64,000 bases of DNA from Paracidovorax avenae ATCC 19860 (GCF_000176855.2 NC_015138.1:4464001-4528000), one strand, 5' to 3'. Positions 24,764 through 33,874 are shown, counted from the stretch's first letter. The notes: generated from the sequence alone by a model not told the origin. Made by a program: numbers and translations.

Positions 24764-25696
24764 CTACGCATCACCACTTTTTGAAGCGCCTGCATCAAAG
24801 CAATACCGCAAAAACGCCTCGCCCCCCGCCCCCAGCGTCCGCTCCCGGTGCGTCACCACCGCCAGCCTGCGGGTCGCGCGGGGCAGCGAGGTCGGCAGTT
24901 CCACCAGTTCGCCCCGCGCCAGGGCCGAGGCGACGCTGTGGCGCGGCAGCAGCGCCAGGGCATCCCCCGCGGCCACCAGGGCCTTGACCGCTTCGGGCGT
25001 GCCCAGCTCGAAATCGATCCGCACCTGCCCCAGTTGCGCCAGCAGCCAGCGGTCGGCGGCCTCGCGGGTGCCGGAGCCGCGCTCGCGCAGGGCCCAGCGG
25101 GCGCCGCGCAGGGCGGCCCGGGTGGCCGGCGGCTTGTGCGCGAGAGGGTGGCCCGGCGCCGCCACGATCACCATCTCGTCGGCCATCCATTCGCGCACCA
25201 CCAGGTCGGCATGCGTCTGCGGCCCCTCGATGAAGCCGATGTCGGCGTCGAAGGCCGCCACGGCGGCCAGCACGCCGGTGGTGTTCGCGATCTGCAGCTG
25301 CACCGCGCTCTGGGGGTGCGACACCTTCCAGCGGGCCAGCAGGGGCGGCAGGATGTGCTCGCCGATGGTCATGCTGGCGGCCACCCGCAGGGGGGCGGCA
25401 TGCTGGCCCTGGAAGAGGTGCTCCAGTTCGCCGGCGGATTCCACCAGGGACGCGGCCCGGGGCAGGAAGGCGCGGCCGTGTTCGTTGAGCACCAGGCGAC
25501 GCCCCACGCGGTCGAACAACGCCGCGCCCAGCAGCGACTCCAGCTCCACCAGCGCGCTGCTGGCGGCCGATTGCGACCGGGCGATGCGCTCCGCGGCGGC
25601 CCGCGTGGAGCCGTCGTGCGCGGTCGCCAGGAACACTTCCAGGTGCCGCAGCGTCAGGCGCAGACGATCCGGCGATTGACCTGATTTTTGGCTCAT
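24764..25696 (-). CDS. LysR-family regulator divergent from YeiH
   Basis: A 310-residue LysR-type regulator. The winged helix is at about residues 14-75 (RHLEVFLATAHDGSTRAAAERIARSQS) and the ligand-binding domain begins near 100. Similar regulators (CysB/YeiE-like) sit opposite yeiH in many bacteria. It is divergent from the YeiH-type exporter with 55 bases between starts and an inverted repeat in that gap. It is therefore likely to control the exporter and itself. Effector is unknown. Confidence 0.9.
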   Translation of the reverse strand: MSQKSGQSPDRLRLTLRHLEVFLATAHDGSTRAAAERIARSQSAASSALVELESLLGAALFDRVGRRLVLNEHGRAFLPRAASLVESAGELEHLFQGQHAAPLRVAASMTIGEHILPPLLARWKVSHPQSAVQLQIANTTGVLAAVAAFDADIGFIEGPQTHADLVVREWMADEMVIVAAPGHPLAHKPPATRAALRGARWALRERGSGTREAADRWLLAQLGQVRIDFELGTPEAVKALVAAGDALALLPRHSVASALARGELVELPTSLPRATRRLAVVTHRERTLGAGGEAFLRYCFDAGASKSGDA

Positions 25697-25712
25697 GATG
25701 AACTGAATTATC

Positions 25713-25737
25713 TGTTTTTCACCTTATGCGAAAAACA
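25713..25737. promoter_or_regulatory. Inverted repeat between LysR and YeiH genes
   Basis: TGTTTTTC (25713-25720) and GAAAAACA (25730-25737) form a perfect 8-base dyad with a 9-base spacer in an AT-rich gap between the divergent starts. Its centre-to-centre geometry suits a LysR dimer site. Assignment is by position. Confidence 0.6.
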
Positions 25738-25751
25738 TATGCTCATACGCC

Positions 25752-26798
25752 ATGAAGACATATGGCACGCCCTCCCCCTCCGGTTTCTTCCCGCGCTGGC
25801 GGTGGTCCGGGCTCGGCCCCGCGGCGGCGCGGGCCGCCGCGCTGTGGCCGGGCCTGCTCGTCTGCGCGGTCATCGCGCTCGCCGCCACGTTCATCGCGGA
25901 GCACCAGGGCGGCCCGCAATTGCTCTACGCATTGCTCATCGGGCTGGCCTGCAACTTCCTGGCAGGGGTACCACGCGTGGCGGCGGGGGTGGCAGTCTGC
26001 GCCCGCACGGGGCTGCGCTGCGGCGTCGCACTGCTCGGCGCTCGCATCACGGTGGACCAGGTAGCCAGCCTGGGAGCCGCCACGGGCATCGGCATTGCCT
26101 GCTCGGTGGTGGCGACGATTCTGTTCGGGGTGTTCCTGGCCGCCGTCATGCAGCGCCCGCGCGAAGAGGGCGTGATCTCCGGCTGCTCCGTCGGCATCTG
26201 CGGCGCCTCGGCCGCGCTCGCGGTGGCGGCCGCCCTGCCCCCCACGAAAGAGAACGAGCGCTTCACCCTGCTCGCCGTGGTGGGCGTCACGCTGCTGTCC
26301 ACCATCGCCATGGTGGTGTATCCACTGCTGCTCAACGCCATGCATGCCTCGCCCCGGGTGGCCGGCATCTTCCTGGGCGGCACCATCCACGACATCGCCC
26401 AGGTGGTGGCCGCCGGGCTGATCCTCGGCCCCCAGGCCGGGGAGACCGCCACCATCGTGAAGCTGTTCCGCATCGCGATGCTGGTGCCCATCGTGGCCGT
26501 CATCGCCCTGCTCTACCGCGGCCGGTCGGGCGCGCCGGTGGGCTCGCGCATCCCGGCCGTTCCCCCGTTCCTGCTGTGGTTCCTGTTCTTCGTGGCCCTC
26601 ACGTCACTGGGCGTGATCGGCAGCCGGACCGCCGCGGCCGCGAACGACGCCTCCCGCTGGCTGCTGGTGGCCGCCATCGGTGCATCGGGCATCAAGACCC
26701 ACTTCGCCGACCTGATGAAGCTGGGCTGGCGGCCCGTCGCGATGCTGCTGGGCGAAACCGTGTTCATCGCCCTGCTGGTGTTCGCCTGGTCCGCCTGA
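25752..26798 (+). CDS. yeiH: YeiH/UPF0324-family membrane transporter
   Basis: A 348-residue inner membrane protein with about ten hydrophobic helices and the UPF0324 landmarks LRCGVALLGARIT (about 92-104), SGCSVGICGASAALAVAAALP, GGTIHDIAQVVAAG and SGIKTHFADL. The family is annotated as a putative sulfate exporter; the substrate is not firmly established. The ATG at 25752 gives a short basic N-terminus. Control by the divergent LysR regulator is likely. It meets the convergent rnk gene 12 bases after its stop. Confidence 0.88.
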   Translation: MKTYGTPSPSGFFPRWRWSGLGPAAARAAALWPGLLVCAVIALAATFIAEHQGGPQLLYALLIGLACNFLAGVPRVAAGVAVCARTGLRCGVALLGARITVDQVASLGAATGIGIACSVVATILFGVFLAAVMQRPREEGVISGCSVGICGASAALAVAAALPPTKENERFTLLAVVGVTLLSTIAMVVYPLLLNAMHASPRVAGIFLGGTIHDIAQVVAAGLILGPQAGETATIVKLFRIAMLVPIVAVIALLYRGRSGAPVGSRIPAVPPFLLWFLFFVALTSLGVIGSRTAAAANDASRWLLVAAIGASGIKTHFADLMKLGWRPVAMLLGETVFIALLVFAWSA

Positions 26799-26810
26799 GG
26801 CCGCGCGTGT

Positions 26811-27230
26811 TCAGGTGAGGTAGTCGCCCGCGGCCTCGGGCTGGTGCAGGATGGCCGCCACCGTGGCCCGGCAGTCCTCGCCCTGCGGCGTGCGCCACGC
26901 GGCCACATCGCCCACCCGCAGGCCCAGCAGGCTGCAACCCACCGGCGACAGCACGGACACGCGGCCTGCCGCCGCGTCGGCATCCTGCGGATAGCACAGC
27001 GTCAGCACCTGCCGGGCGCCATCCGCCCCGTCCGTGCCGCTGCCTTCCAGTTCCACGCGCGAGTTCATGGTGACCACGTCCGCATCCACGGCACGGGAGC
27101 CCGTGACGTCCGCCGTCGCCAGCAGGTCCGCGAGCGACGCAGGCGGCAACTGCCGCGCGGCGAGTTTCGAAAGCCGCGCGAAATCGAGATCGGTGAGCAC
27201 GCGCTCGGGGTGGGGCAAAGGCATCAGCAT
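26811..27230 (-). CDS. rnk: Nucleoside diphosphate kinase regulator (Rnk/GreA-GreB C-terminal fold)
   Basis: A 139-residue Rnk-type protein: a short helical N-terminus (LTDLDFARLSKLAAR) and a GreA/GreB-like C-terminal domain (DVVTMNSRVELE, TLCYPQDAD, ISVLSPVG-like VSVLSPVGCSLLGL). Rnk binds near the RNA polymerase secondary channel and affects nucleotide pools and stress responses. GATGGAG lies 9 bases before ATG 27230, which I chose; ATG 27245 or 27224 are alternatives. It is convergent with yeiH. About 320 structured bases separate it from the upstream esterase. Confidence 0.85.
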   Translation of the reverse strand: MLMPLPHPERVLTDLDFARLSKLAARQLPPASLADLLATADVTGSRAVDADVVTMNSRVELEGSGTDGADGARQVLTLCYPQDADAAAGRVSVLSPVGCSLLGLRVGDVAAWRTPQGEDCRATVAAILHQPEAAGDYLT

Positions 27231-27553
27231 GCGGAAACACTCCATCGGGATGGGAGCGGCCGCCGCAGGAGCAATCAGGCAGGCAGCCGCAGGCGCGCGG
27301 AAGACAGGCCCGGCGGTGGAAGGTTGCGCTGAAAGGAAGGGGAGGAAGAAGGGGGCCGCCGGGCTCAGGAATGTGCAGGCGTGAGCGGACGGCGTCCGCG
27401 CCGTGCAGCCGTCCGCGCTCGCGCCGCTGCTTGCAGCGGCACGGTCATGGCGCGGGACGGAAGGGCGGTCATGGGCAGAGTGTAGGCAGGCAGGGGCCAC
27501 CATGGGCAAAGCCCCTTCGCTTTCTGCCGGATTGGCAACCTCCCGCCGGGCGC
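27231..27553. other. Intergenic stretch upstream of rnk
   Basis: There is no convincing gene here. Two stable palindromes are present: GCGGACG-G-CGTCCGC (27385-27399) and GCCGCTGC/GCAGCGGC (27423-27440). A 35-codon minus-strand frame (27365-27472) is rich in Arg and Ala and lacks a clear ribosome binding site; it spans both palindromes and is weak as a gene. The stretch probably contains the rnk promoter and a structured leader. Confidence 0.4.
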
Positions 27554-28567
27554 TCAGCGCAGGCGTGCCTTGAGTTCCTCGCTGGCCTGGTGCAGTGCCG
27601 CGCGCGTGGCCGGCACGTCCGCCAGCGCGTTGAGCAGCCCGAAGTCGTGGATCATGCCGTTGTAGCGCACGGAGACCACCGGCACGCCCGCGGCGTCCAG
27701 CTTGCGCGCATAGGCCTCGCCCTCGTCGCGCAGCACGTCCTTCTCGGCCGTCTGCACCAGCGCGGGCGGCAGGCCCTTCAGTTGCTCCGGCGTGGCCCGC
27801 AGCGGTGAGGCGTGAATGTCCTGGCGCTGCGCCGGATCGGTGGTGTAGGCATTCCAGAACCACTGCATCATGCCCTTCGTCAGGAAGTGGCCTTCGGCGT
27901 ATTGGTCGTAGGAAGCATTCTCGAAGCTCGCGTTCGTCACCGGCCAGAACAGTACCTGCGACCGCAGCGCGGGCGTGCCCCGCTCCCTGGCCATCAGCGC
28001 GACCACGGTCGCCATGTTGCCGCCCACGCTGTTGCCCGCGATGGCCAGCCGCTTGCCGTCCACGCCGATCTCCGCGCCATGCTCGGCCACCCATTGCGTG
28101 GCGCCGTAGATTTCCTGGATGGCCACGGGGTAGCGCGCCTCGGGCGAGGGGGTGTAGTTCACGAACACGGCCACTGCCCCCGAGCCCGCCACCAGGTCGC
28201 GCACGAAGCGCTCGTGCGTGGGAAAGTCGCCCAGGATCCAGCCGCCGCCGTGCACGAACACGAAGGCAGGCAGCACGCCGCGCGCACCCGCGGGCCGCAC
28301 GATGTTCAGCACCAGCGGCTTGCCATCCACGGTGATGGTTTTCTCGCTCACGTCGGCGGGCGGCAGCTTCGCGCCTTTCTGGGCGTTGACCAGCACTTGC
28401 CGGGCATCGGCGGGCGAGAGGGTCTCCAGCGGCTGGCCGCCGCCCTGGGCGAGGGCGTCCAGGAAGGCCTGGGTGTGGCGTTCCATGCCGGGGCTGCCAG
28501 CGGCGAAAGACAGGGTGGATGTGAGCGCCAGGGCGGCGGTGGCGACGAGTCGGCGGGTGAAGGGCAT
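27554..28567 (-). CDS. Secreted hormone-sensitive-lipase-family esterase
   Basis: A 337-residue alpha/beta hydrolase with a signal peptide (MPFTRRLVATAALALTSTLS, cleavage near residue 23). The oxyanion motif HGGG is at 106-109, and the nucleophile S180 sits in GNSVG. The acid and base are expected in the EKDVLRDEG and MIHDFG segments. This is the bacterial HSL (family IV) pattern; such enzymes cleave short acyl esters, here probably in the periplasm. ATG 28567 gives the leader. It lies 45 bases from the ohr gene on the same strand and may be co-transcribed with it. Confidence 0.85.
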   Translation of the reverse strand: MPFTRRLVATAALALTSTLSFAAGSPGMERHTQAFLDALAQGGGQPLETLSPADARQVLVNAQKGAKLPPADVSEKTITVDGKPLVLNIVRPAGARGVLPAFVFVHGGGWILGDFPTHERFVRDLVAGSGAVAVFVNYTPSPEARYPVAIQEIYGATQWVAEHGAEIGVDGKRLAIAGNSVGGNMATVVALMARERGTPALRSQVLFWPVTNASFENASYDQYAEGHFLTKGMMQWFWNAYTTDPAQRQDIHASPLRATPEQLKGLPPALVQTAEKDVLRDEGEAYARKLDAAGVPVVSVRYNGMIHDFGLLNALADVPATRAALHQASEELKARLR

Positions 28568-28612
28568 GGCGGGATCCTCTGTGGTGGGTGAGTGGAAAGG
28601 GGGACGGGACAT

Positions 28613-29005
28613 TCAGGCCAGGGTCAGGCGCACATCCAAGGTGTGGCGCATGGCCCTGGAATACGGGCAGACGGTGTGGGCCTTGTCGATCAGTTCGCGG
28701 GCCTGGCCCCAGGCCATGCCGGGCACGCTGACCGCGAGTTCGACCTGGATGCCCAGGCCCGATGCCGTGGCGCCGACGGCCACCGTCTCGGTGACCACGG
28801 TGGCGTCCGGCAGGCGCAGCCGCTCCTGCGCGGCGACGAACTGCAATGCGCCGAGGAAGCAGTCCGAGTAACCCCGCACGAACGGCGGTTCGGCCAGGCA
28901 GGCCGGGGGCATAGCTATCAACACATCCCCGAGCGAGGCCGCGCCCAGGACTGCGCCATGGGCCAGGGTGGCATGGGATCTGTAGAGAATGGGATCGGGC
29001 GGCAT
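28613..29005 (-). CDS. Ohr/OsmC-family organic hydroperoxide reductase
   Basis: A 130-residue OsmC-fold protein. The two redox cysteines are C49 (GYSDCF) and C113 (VCPYSRA), the hallmark of Ohr, which reduces lipid and other organic hydroperoxides with lipoylated partners. Length is slightly below the usual 140 residues because the N-terminal strand is short. ATG 29005 (MPPDPILYRS) fits the family start. The adjacent regulator is AraC-type and divergent, not the MarR-type OhrR normally found. Confidence 0.85.
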   Translation of the reverse strand: MPPDPILYRSHATLAHGAVLGAASLGDVLIAMPPACLAEPPFVRGYSDCFLGALQFVAAQERLRLPDATVVTETVAVGATASGLGIQVELAVSVPGMAWGQARELIDKAHTVCPYSRAMRHTLDVRLTLA

Positions 29006-29118
29006 GGCATCTCCTGGCAACGGGGTGGATGGGATGAAACCGATGGCGTAGTCCACTTTAGGCCCGCGCATTGCACGATAGGCAACAGAAAATCCAGAAA
29101 ACTTGATACAAAGTACGG

Positions 29119-30045
29119 ATGACTGCTTCCTGTACCGACCGGCTCGAAGCGCTGCTCCACCATTTCCCGGTGCGCACGCGCATGTTCCACGCGGGCGCCC
29201 TGTGCGGCGTCACGCACGTCCTGGCACCGGACGGAGGCGGCCAGATGCACCTGGTCCGCTCCGGGCCTGTCGAGGTGGTACGGCCGGGGCGCCCTCCGCT
29301 GCAGGTGGAGGTGCCCAGCCTCCTGCTCTATCCGCGCCCCCTGCCCCGGCAATTCATCGCCGGCGCGGAACCCGGCGCCCAGCTGGTCTGCGCCGAACTG
29401 GACTTCGAGGGCGGGCCGGCGAACCCGCTCGTGCGCGCCCTGCCGGACGAAATCTGCCTGCCACTCCAGGCCATCGACGGTGCGGGCGACGTGCTGTCGC
29501 TGCTCTTCTCCGAAGCGTTCGGCAACAACTGCGGCCGCAGCGCGCTGATCGACCGGCTGTTCGGCGTGGTGCTGATCCAGGTGCTGAGGCATCTCATGGA
29601 AACACGGCAGATCGAAGGCGGATTGCTCGCCGGGCTATCGCACCCCCGCCTGCGCAAGGCGATCGTGGCCCTGCACGACCGGCCTGCGCAGGAATGGCCG
29701 CTGGATGCCCTCGCAGCGATGGCGGGCATGTCGCGCACGGCGTTCGCCGGCACGTTCCGCCAGGCCATGGGATGCACGCCGGGGCAGTATCTGCAGGGCT
29801 GGCGTATCCGGCTGGCGCAGCAGGCCCTGCTGCAGGGGCGGCAGTTGAAGGCCATCGCCGTGGATGTGGGTTATGGCAGCGAAGCGGCGCTCTCCCGGGC
29901 CTTCAAGGCACACTGCGGCCTGGGGCCGCGGGAATGGCGCCAGGCCGAAGGCGCTCGCCAGGCCGCGGCCCCCGCCCCGCCCGCCTCGCCCGCGGCGGCC
30001 GGGCCGTTGCCGGCGCATTGCACGGACGGCACACGCCCGGCCTGA
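29119..30045 (+). CDS. AraC-family regulator divergent from ohr
   Basis: A 308-residue AraC-type regulator. Residues 1-130 form a cupin-like sensing domain of the AraC_N (Cupin_6) type. Two helix-turn-helix units follow at about 195-290 (LDALAAMAGMSRTAFAGTFR and LKAIAVDVGYGSEAALSRAF). The last 30 residues are Ala/Pro-rich. It is divergent from the Ohr gene with about 110 bases between starts, which suggests that it controls ohr and the downstream esterase. Cupin_6 AraC proteins are often repressors or sensors of reactive compounds; the signal is unknown. Confidence 0.85.
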   Translation: MTASCTDRLEALLHHFPVRTRMFHAGALCGVTHVLAPDGGGQMHLVRSGPVEVVRPGRPPLQVEVPSLLLYPRPLPRQFIAGAEPGAQLVCAELDFEGGPANPLVRALPDEICLPLQAIDGAGDVLSLLFSEAFGNNCGRSALIDRLFGVVLIQVLRHLMETRQIEGGLLAGLSHPRLRKAIVALHDRPAQEWPLDALAAMAGMSRTAFAGTFRQAMGCTPGQYLQGWRIRLAQQALLQGRQLKAIAVDVGYGSEAALSRAFKAHCGLGPREWRQAEGARQAAAPAPPASPAAAGPLPAHCTDGTRPA

Positions 30046-30135
30046 CCGGAACGGGATCGGCGAGGCCCGGGCGCAGGTCCGACAATCCCGCGTCCCCGCC
30101 CTCGGCGGACATCCGCACGTTTTCAGGAGACTCCC

Positions 30136-31659
30136 ATGGAAATCGAATTCAAGTTCCTGATCCCCGCGCACCGCCTCGAAGGCGTGGAGGCCGCGTTGCA
30201 GCAAGGTCCCTTCACCGCACGCCGCATGGAAGCGCATTACTTCGACACGCCCGGGGGCGACCTCGCCCGCCACGGCATCGCATGGCGCGTGCGCAACGAA
30301 GGCGGGACCTGGGTACAGACCGTGAAAACGCTGGGCGACGGGCCGCTGGCGCGCGGGGAGCACAACGCGCCCGTGCCGCGCCCCGCCGAGCCGGCCGGCA
30401 TTCCCCGCCCCGATCCCGCACTGCACGCCGGCTCTGCCGCGGGCAAGCAGCTCGCCAAGGTGCTGGCGGGCGCCCGGGACGCGCCCGTTGCCACCTACGG
30501 CACCGAATTCGAGCGCGTGGCGCGCGACATCCCCCTGCCCGGCGGCGCGATGGAAGTGGCGCTGGATGTCGGCCGCGTGGTGGCCCGCCGCGGCAGTGCG
30601 GACGAGGTGTCCGAACCCCTCTGCGAGCTGGAACTGGAGCTGAAGCAGGGCTCCGTGCCCGCCCTCGTGGCGGCCGCCACCCAGTGGGCCCGCACGCATG
30701 GCCTGGTGCTGAGCACCCTCTCCAAGGCCGAGCGGGGCGAGCGCCTGCGGGCCGGGCAGGCCGCCGGGCCCGCAGTCAAGGCTGGCGCGGTGCGCGCACC
30801 GAAGGGGCACCTCCCGTCAGGGCAGGACCTGCAGCGGACCGTCGTCGCCCACTGCCTGGAGCAGGCCCTGGCCAACGCGAGCGAGATCGCGCACGGCCAC
30901 GCCGATGAAAGGCACATCCACCAGCTGCGGGTGGGCCTGCGGCGCCTGCGCACCGCCCTGCGCGAACTCGACCGCGTGGCGCCCGGCCGCTTCGATCCTG
31001 CGTGGCAGGGGCCGCTGCGCGCCGCCTTCCGTCGCCTGGGCGACCTGCGGGACGGCGGACACGTGCTGGAGCAGATCGGCGAGGCGCTGCGCCAGGCCGG
31101 GGCGCCCGCCGTGGACACCGGCGGCGCGCCATCCGAATCCCCGCAGCACATCGTGGCCGATGCCGCTTTCCAGTCCACCCTGATCGCGCTGATGGGGTTC
31201 GCGGCCACGCCGGGCCGACCGCCGCAGGCACTTGGCGCCGAGGAGCGCGGGCTGGACGCGGACGCCACCCGGCGCGCGCTGCGCAAGGCCCTGCGCAAGC
31301 TGCACCGCGGCATCGCCGAAGATGCGGCCTCGTTCGCCAGCCTGCCGGCCGAACGCCGCCACGGCGTGCGCAAGCGCATCAAGCGCCTGCGCTACCTGGC
31401 CGAGTTCCTCGCGCCGGCGCTCAAGGGCAGTGGCAAGGATTTCCTGCGCGACCTGGAGCCCGCGCAGGACGCGCTGGGCCGCCTCAACGACGAGCAGGTG
31501 GCGCAAGCGCGGTACCGCCAGCTTGCGGCAAAGCACCCCAAGGCCTGGTTCGCGGTCGGCTGGCTGGCGGCACGGCGCGAGCCGCTGCTGACGGAGTGCG
31601 AGCGCGCGCTGCGGCGGTTGACGGAGGGGCCGGAGGTGCGCAAGGGCGGCTTCCGGTAG
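30136..31659 (+). CDS. CYTH-CHAD domain protein (probable inorganic triphosphatase)
   Basis: A 507-residue two-domain protein. The N-terminal CYTH domain starts with the EIEFKF motif (residues 2-7) and has the family's conserved acidic and basic strand residues (YFDTPGGDL, WVQTVK, ELELELKQG). The helical CHAD domain spans about 225-490 with conserved histidines (HIHQLRVGLRRLRTAL, HGVRKRIKRLRYL). CYTH proteins hydrolyse triphosphate compounds; CHAD domains bind polyphosphate granules. It may therefore act on tripolyphosphate or polyphosphate. A short sequence with GGAGACTCCC precedes the ATG. It is transcribed alone. Confidence 0.9.
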   Translation: MEIEFKFLIPAHRLEGVEAALQQGPFTARRMEAHYFDTPGGDLARHGIAWRVRNEGGTWVQTVKTLGDGPLARGEHNAPVPRPAEPAGIPRPDPALHAGSAAGKQLAKVLAGARDAPVATYGTEFERVARDIPLPGGAMEVALDVGRVVARRGSADEVSEPLCELELELKQGSVPALVAAATQWARTHGLVLSTLSKAERGERLRAGQAAGPAVKAGAVRAPKGHLPSGQDLQRTVVAHCLEQALANASEIAHGHADERHIHQLRVGLRRLRTALRELDRVAPGRFDPAWQGPLRAAFRRLGDLRDGGHVLEQIGEALRQAGAPAVDTGGAPSESPQHIVADAAFQSTLIALMGFAATPGRPPQALGAEERGLDADATRRALRKALRKLHRGIAEDAASFASLPAERRHGVRKRIKRLRYLAEFLAPALKGSGKDFLRDLEPAQDALGRLNDEQVAQARYRQLAAKHPKAWFAVGWLAARREPLLTECERALRRLTEGPEVRKGGFR

Positions 31660-31689
31660 GCGGGCCGCCGCTTCTTCCCGCCCCGTCTC

Positions 31690-32652
31690 TCAGGCGGCAG
31701 CGCCCGCGGGCAGGCGCGCGCCCGCACGTTCGCCATCCACCACCGTGAAGGCGGCAGGCCCCGCGCGATGCGCCATGGCGCCCATGATGCGGTCGGCCAT
31801 TTCCAGCGCGAGCGGCTCCGGAGCCTGCCCGGCAAGTGTCGCCATGCCGAGGCGGTAGTCGATGAGTGGGCGGAAGGGCCGGCAGACCACGCCCATGTCC
31901 CGACACAGGTGCGCGAACAGCCCGTTGACGATGGAAACGCCCAGCCCCTGGGCAACGAACCGGCAGGCCATCTCGACGGAATGCACTTCGGCGCGTATCT
32001 GCGGCAGCATCCGTCCCTGGCGGAAGGCCTGGTCGATCTGCTGGCGCAGCGAGCGCTGGCGCCCGAGCAGCACCAGGTCCACATCCACCAGGTCGGCGCT
32101 GCCCACCGTCTCCAGGGACTGCAGCGGATGCCCCGCGGGCATGACGCAGACCGCCTCGGTGACCAGTTCGCTCACCATGGCCAGCCCCGTGTTCAGCGGC
32201 GGCGACCGCACCAGCGCCAGGTCCACCTCGCGCCCCAGCAGGGCGACCTCGCCGCTCTCGTAGGTGCCGGCCAGCACCTCCAGCGCCACCCCGGGGTGGT
32301 CGTCCAGGAAGGACTCGGCCACGCCGGACATCACGGTCTGCGCCACCGTGCCGGGCACCTGCACCCGCAGCAGCGCGCGCCGGCGCCCTCCCAGCCTCAG
32401 CTGGTTCACGTGCCGGTGCAGGGAAGCAGCCCCCGACAGCATGTTCTGCACGTCGGGCAGCAGCACTTCCGCCTCGTGGGTGGGGTGCAGCCTGCCCTTG
32501 CGGCGCAGGAACAGCGGCACGCCCAGGTCGTCCTCGAACTGGCTGAGCAGGCGGCTGACGGCCGGCTGCGACGTGCCCAGGCGCTGCGCCGCCTCGATGG
32601 TCGAACCGGTGTTCATGAAGGCGATGAACGCCTCGAGCTGTTTGAAATTCAT
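31690..32652 (-). CDS. LysR-family regulator of the peptide-type importer
   Basis: A 320-residue LysR-type regulator with an N-terminal winged helix (FKQLEAFIAFMNTGSTIEAAQ) and a ligand-binding domain from about 90. It is divergent from the six-gene importer/hydrolase operon, with 247 bases between the starts that contain a short dyad. It is thus the probable regulator of that operon. The effector is likely the transported compound or its product, which is inferred. ATG 32652 gives the standard MNFKQLEAF start. Confidence 0.9.
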   Translation of the reverse strand: MNFKQLEAFIAFMNTGSTIEAAQRLGTSQPAVSRLLSQFEDDLGVPLFLRRKGRLHPTHEAEVLLPDVQNMLSGAASLHRHVNQLRLGGRRRALLRVQVPGTVAQTVMSGVAESFLDDHPGVALEVLAGTYESGEVALLGREVDLALVRSPPLNTGLAMVSELVTEAVCVMPAGHPLQSLETVGSADLVDVDLVLLGRQRSLRQQIDQAFRQGRMLPQIRAEVHSVEMACRFVAQGLGVSIVNGLFAHLCRDMGVVCRPFRPLIDYRLGMATLAGQAPEPLALEMADRIMGAMAHRAGPAAFTVVDGERAGARLPAGAAA

Positions 32653-32703
32653 AGGTCGTCCTGCAACGCAGCCAGGCGGATCGATCAGGGTTAACACGCA
32701 TTC

Positions 32704-32717
32704 TGCGGAGAACCGCA
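32704..32717. promoter_or_regulatory. Dyad in the LysR-importer intergenic region
   Basis: TGCGG-AGAA-CCGCA is a perfect 5-base dyad about 50 bases from the LysR start and 180 bases from the permease start. It is a candidate LysR site. A nearby GCTGCGCATAACG shares part of the sequence. Confidence 0.4.
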
Positions 32718-32899
32718 TAGCCAGATACCGGCTGCGCATAACGTTGCCTGCTGCGCGCCATCCCGGGATTATTCGCTTCGTCCGGGCCCTGCCCATCCGG
32801 CGAATTCCCGACGGCCCCCACCCACCCGCAACGCCGGCCCCGCACCGGCAAGGAGAGCAAGATGCGCGCCATACACATCCCAGACCACCGCGGCGCGCC

Positions 32900-33874
32900 A
32901 TGACCGCGTTCATCATCCGCAGGCTGTGCCAGAGCCTCGTGGTGCTGGTGCTCACCTCGCTGATCGTCTTCGCCGGCGTCTATGCGATCGGCGATCCGAT
33001 CGAGATCCTGGTTCCCGGCGATGCCTCGCAGGCCGAGATCGACCAGGCCGTCCAGTCGCTGGGCCTGGATCTCCCGCTGCACCAGCAGTACCTCAAGTTC
33101 GTGGGCAAGGCGCTGCAGGGCGACCTGGGCAACTCCTTCGTCTTCAACCAGCCGGCCATCCAGCTGATCCTGCAGCGCCTGCCGGCCACGCTGGAGCTCG
33201 CCTTCGTGGCACTGCTGCTGGCCCTGGCGGTGGGCCTTCCGCTGGGCCTGGTGGCCGGCCTGAAGCCCGATTCGGCGCTGGACCGCGGCATCATGGCCGG
33301 TTCCATCCTGGGCTTCAGCCTGCCGAATTTCTGGCAGGGGATCATGCTGGTGCTGATCTTCTCGGTCACGCTGGGCTGGCTGCCCTCCACCGGGCGCGGC
33401 CCCACGGGCGAGATCCTGGGCGTGCACACCAGCCTGGCATCGTGGGACGGCATCCGCCACCTGATCCTGCCGGCCCTCAACCTCGCGCTCTTCAAGACCG
33501 CGCTCATCGTGCGCCTGACACGCAGCGGCGTGCGCGAGACCATGCCGCTGGACTACGTGAAGTTCGCGCGGGCCAAGGGACTGCGCGAATCGCGCGTGAT
33601 CTACGTGCACGTGCTCAAGAACATCATGATCCCGATCGTCACGGTCGTGGGCATGGAGTTCGGCTCGCTCATCGCGTTCGCCACGGTCACCGAGACCATC
33701 TTCGCCTGGCCCGGCGTGGGCAAGCTCATCATCGACAGCATCATGAAGCTGGACCGGCCGGTGGTCGTGGCCTACCTGCTGATCGTCGTCGCCATGTTCA
33801 TCGTGCTGAACCTGCTGGTGGACATCCTCTACTCCGTCCTCGATCCCCGTGTGCGCGTGGGAGCTTCCGAATGA
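32900..33874 (+). CDS. ABC importer permease, DppB/GsiC type
   Basis: A 324-residue permease, first gene of the peptide-type importer. The N-terminal MTAFIIRRLCQSLVVLVL helix, GDLGNSFVFNQP, the EAA loop (DYVKFARAKGLRESRVIYVHVLKN) and VTETIFAWPGVGKL are standard for DppB/GsiC. The C-terminal DPRVRV is typical. It overlaps the second permease by ATGA. It imports peptides or peptide-like molecules together with the genes downstream. Confidence 0.92.
   Translation: MTAFIIRRLCQSLVVLVLTSLIVFAGVYAIGDPIEILVPGDASQAEIDQAVQSLGLDLPLHQQYLKFVGKALQGDLGNSFVFNQPAIQLILQRLPATLELAFVALLLALAVGLPLGLVAGLKPDSALDRGIMAGSILGFSLPNFWQGIMLVLIFSVTLGWLPSTGRGPTGEILGVHTSLASWDGIRHLILPALNLALFKTALIVRLTRSGVRETMPLDYVKFARAKGLRESRVIYVHVLKNIMIPIVTVVGMEFGSLIAFATVTETIFAWPGVGKLIIDSIMKLDRPVVVAYLLIVVAMFIVLNLLVDILYSVLDPRVRVGASE

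Noticed and set aside
27365..27472. A 35-codon Arg/Ala-rich frame upstream of rnk
   Set aside because: No clear ribosome binding site and it overlaps strong palindromes; treated as structured leader, not a gene.
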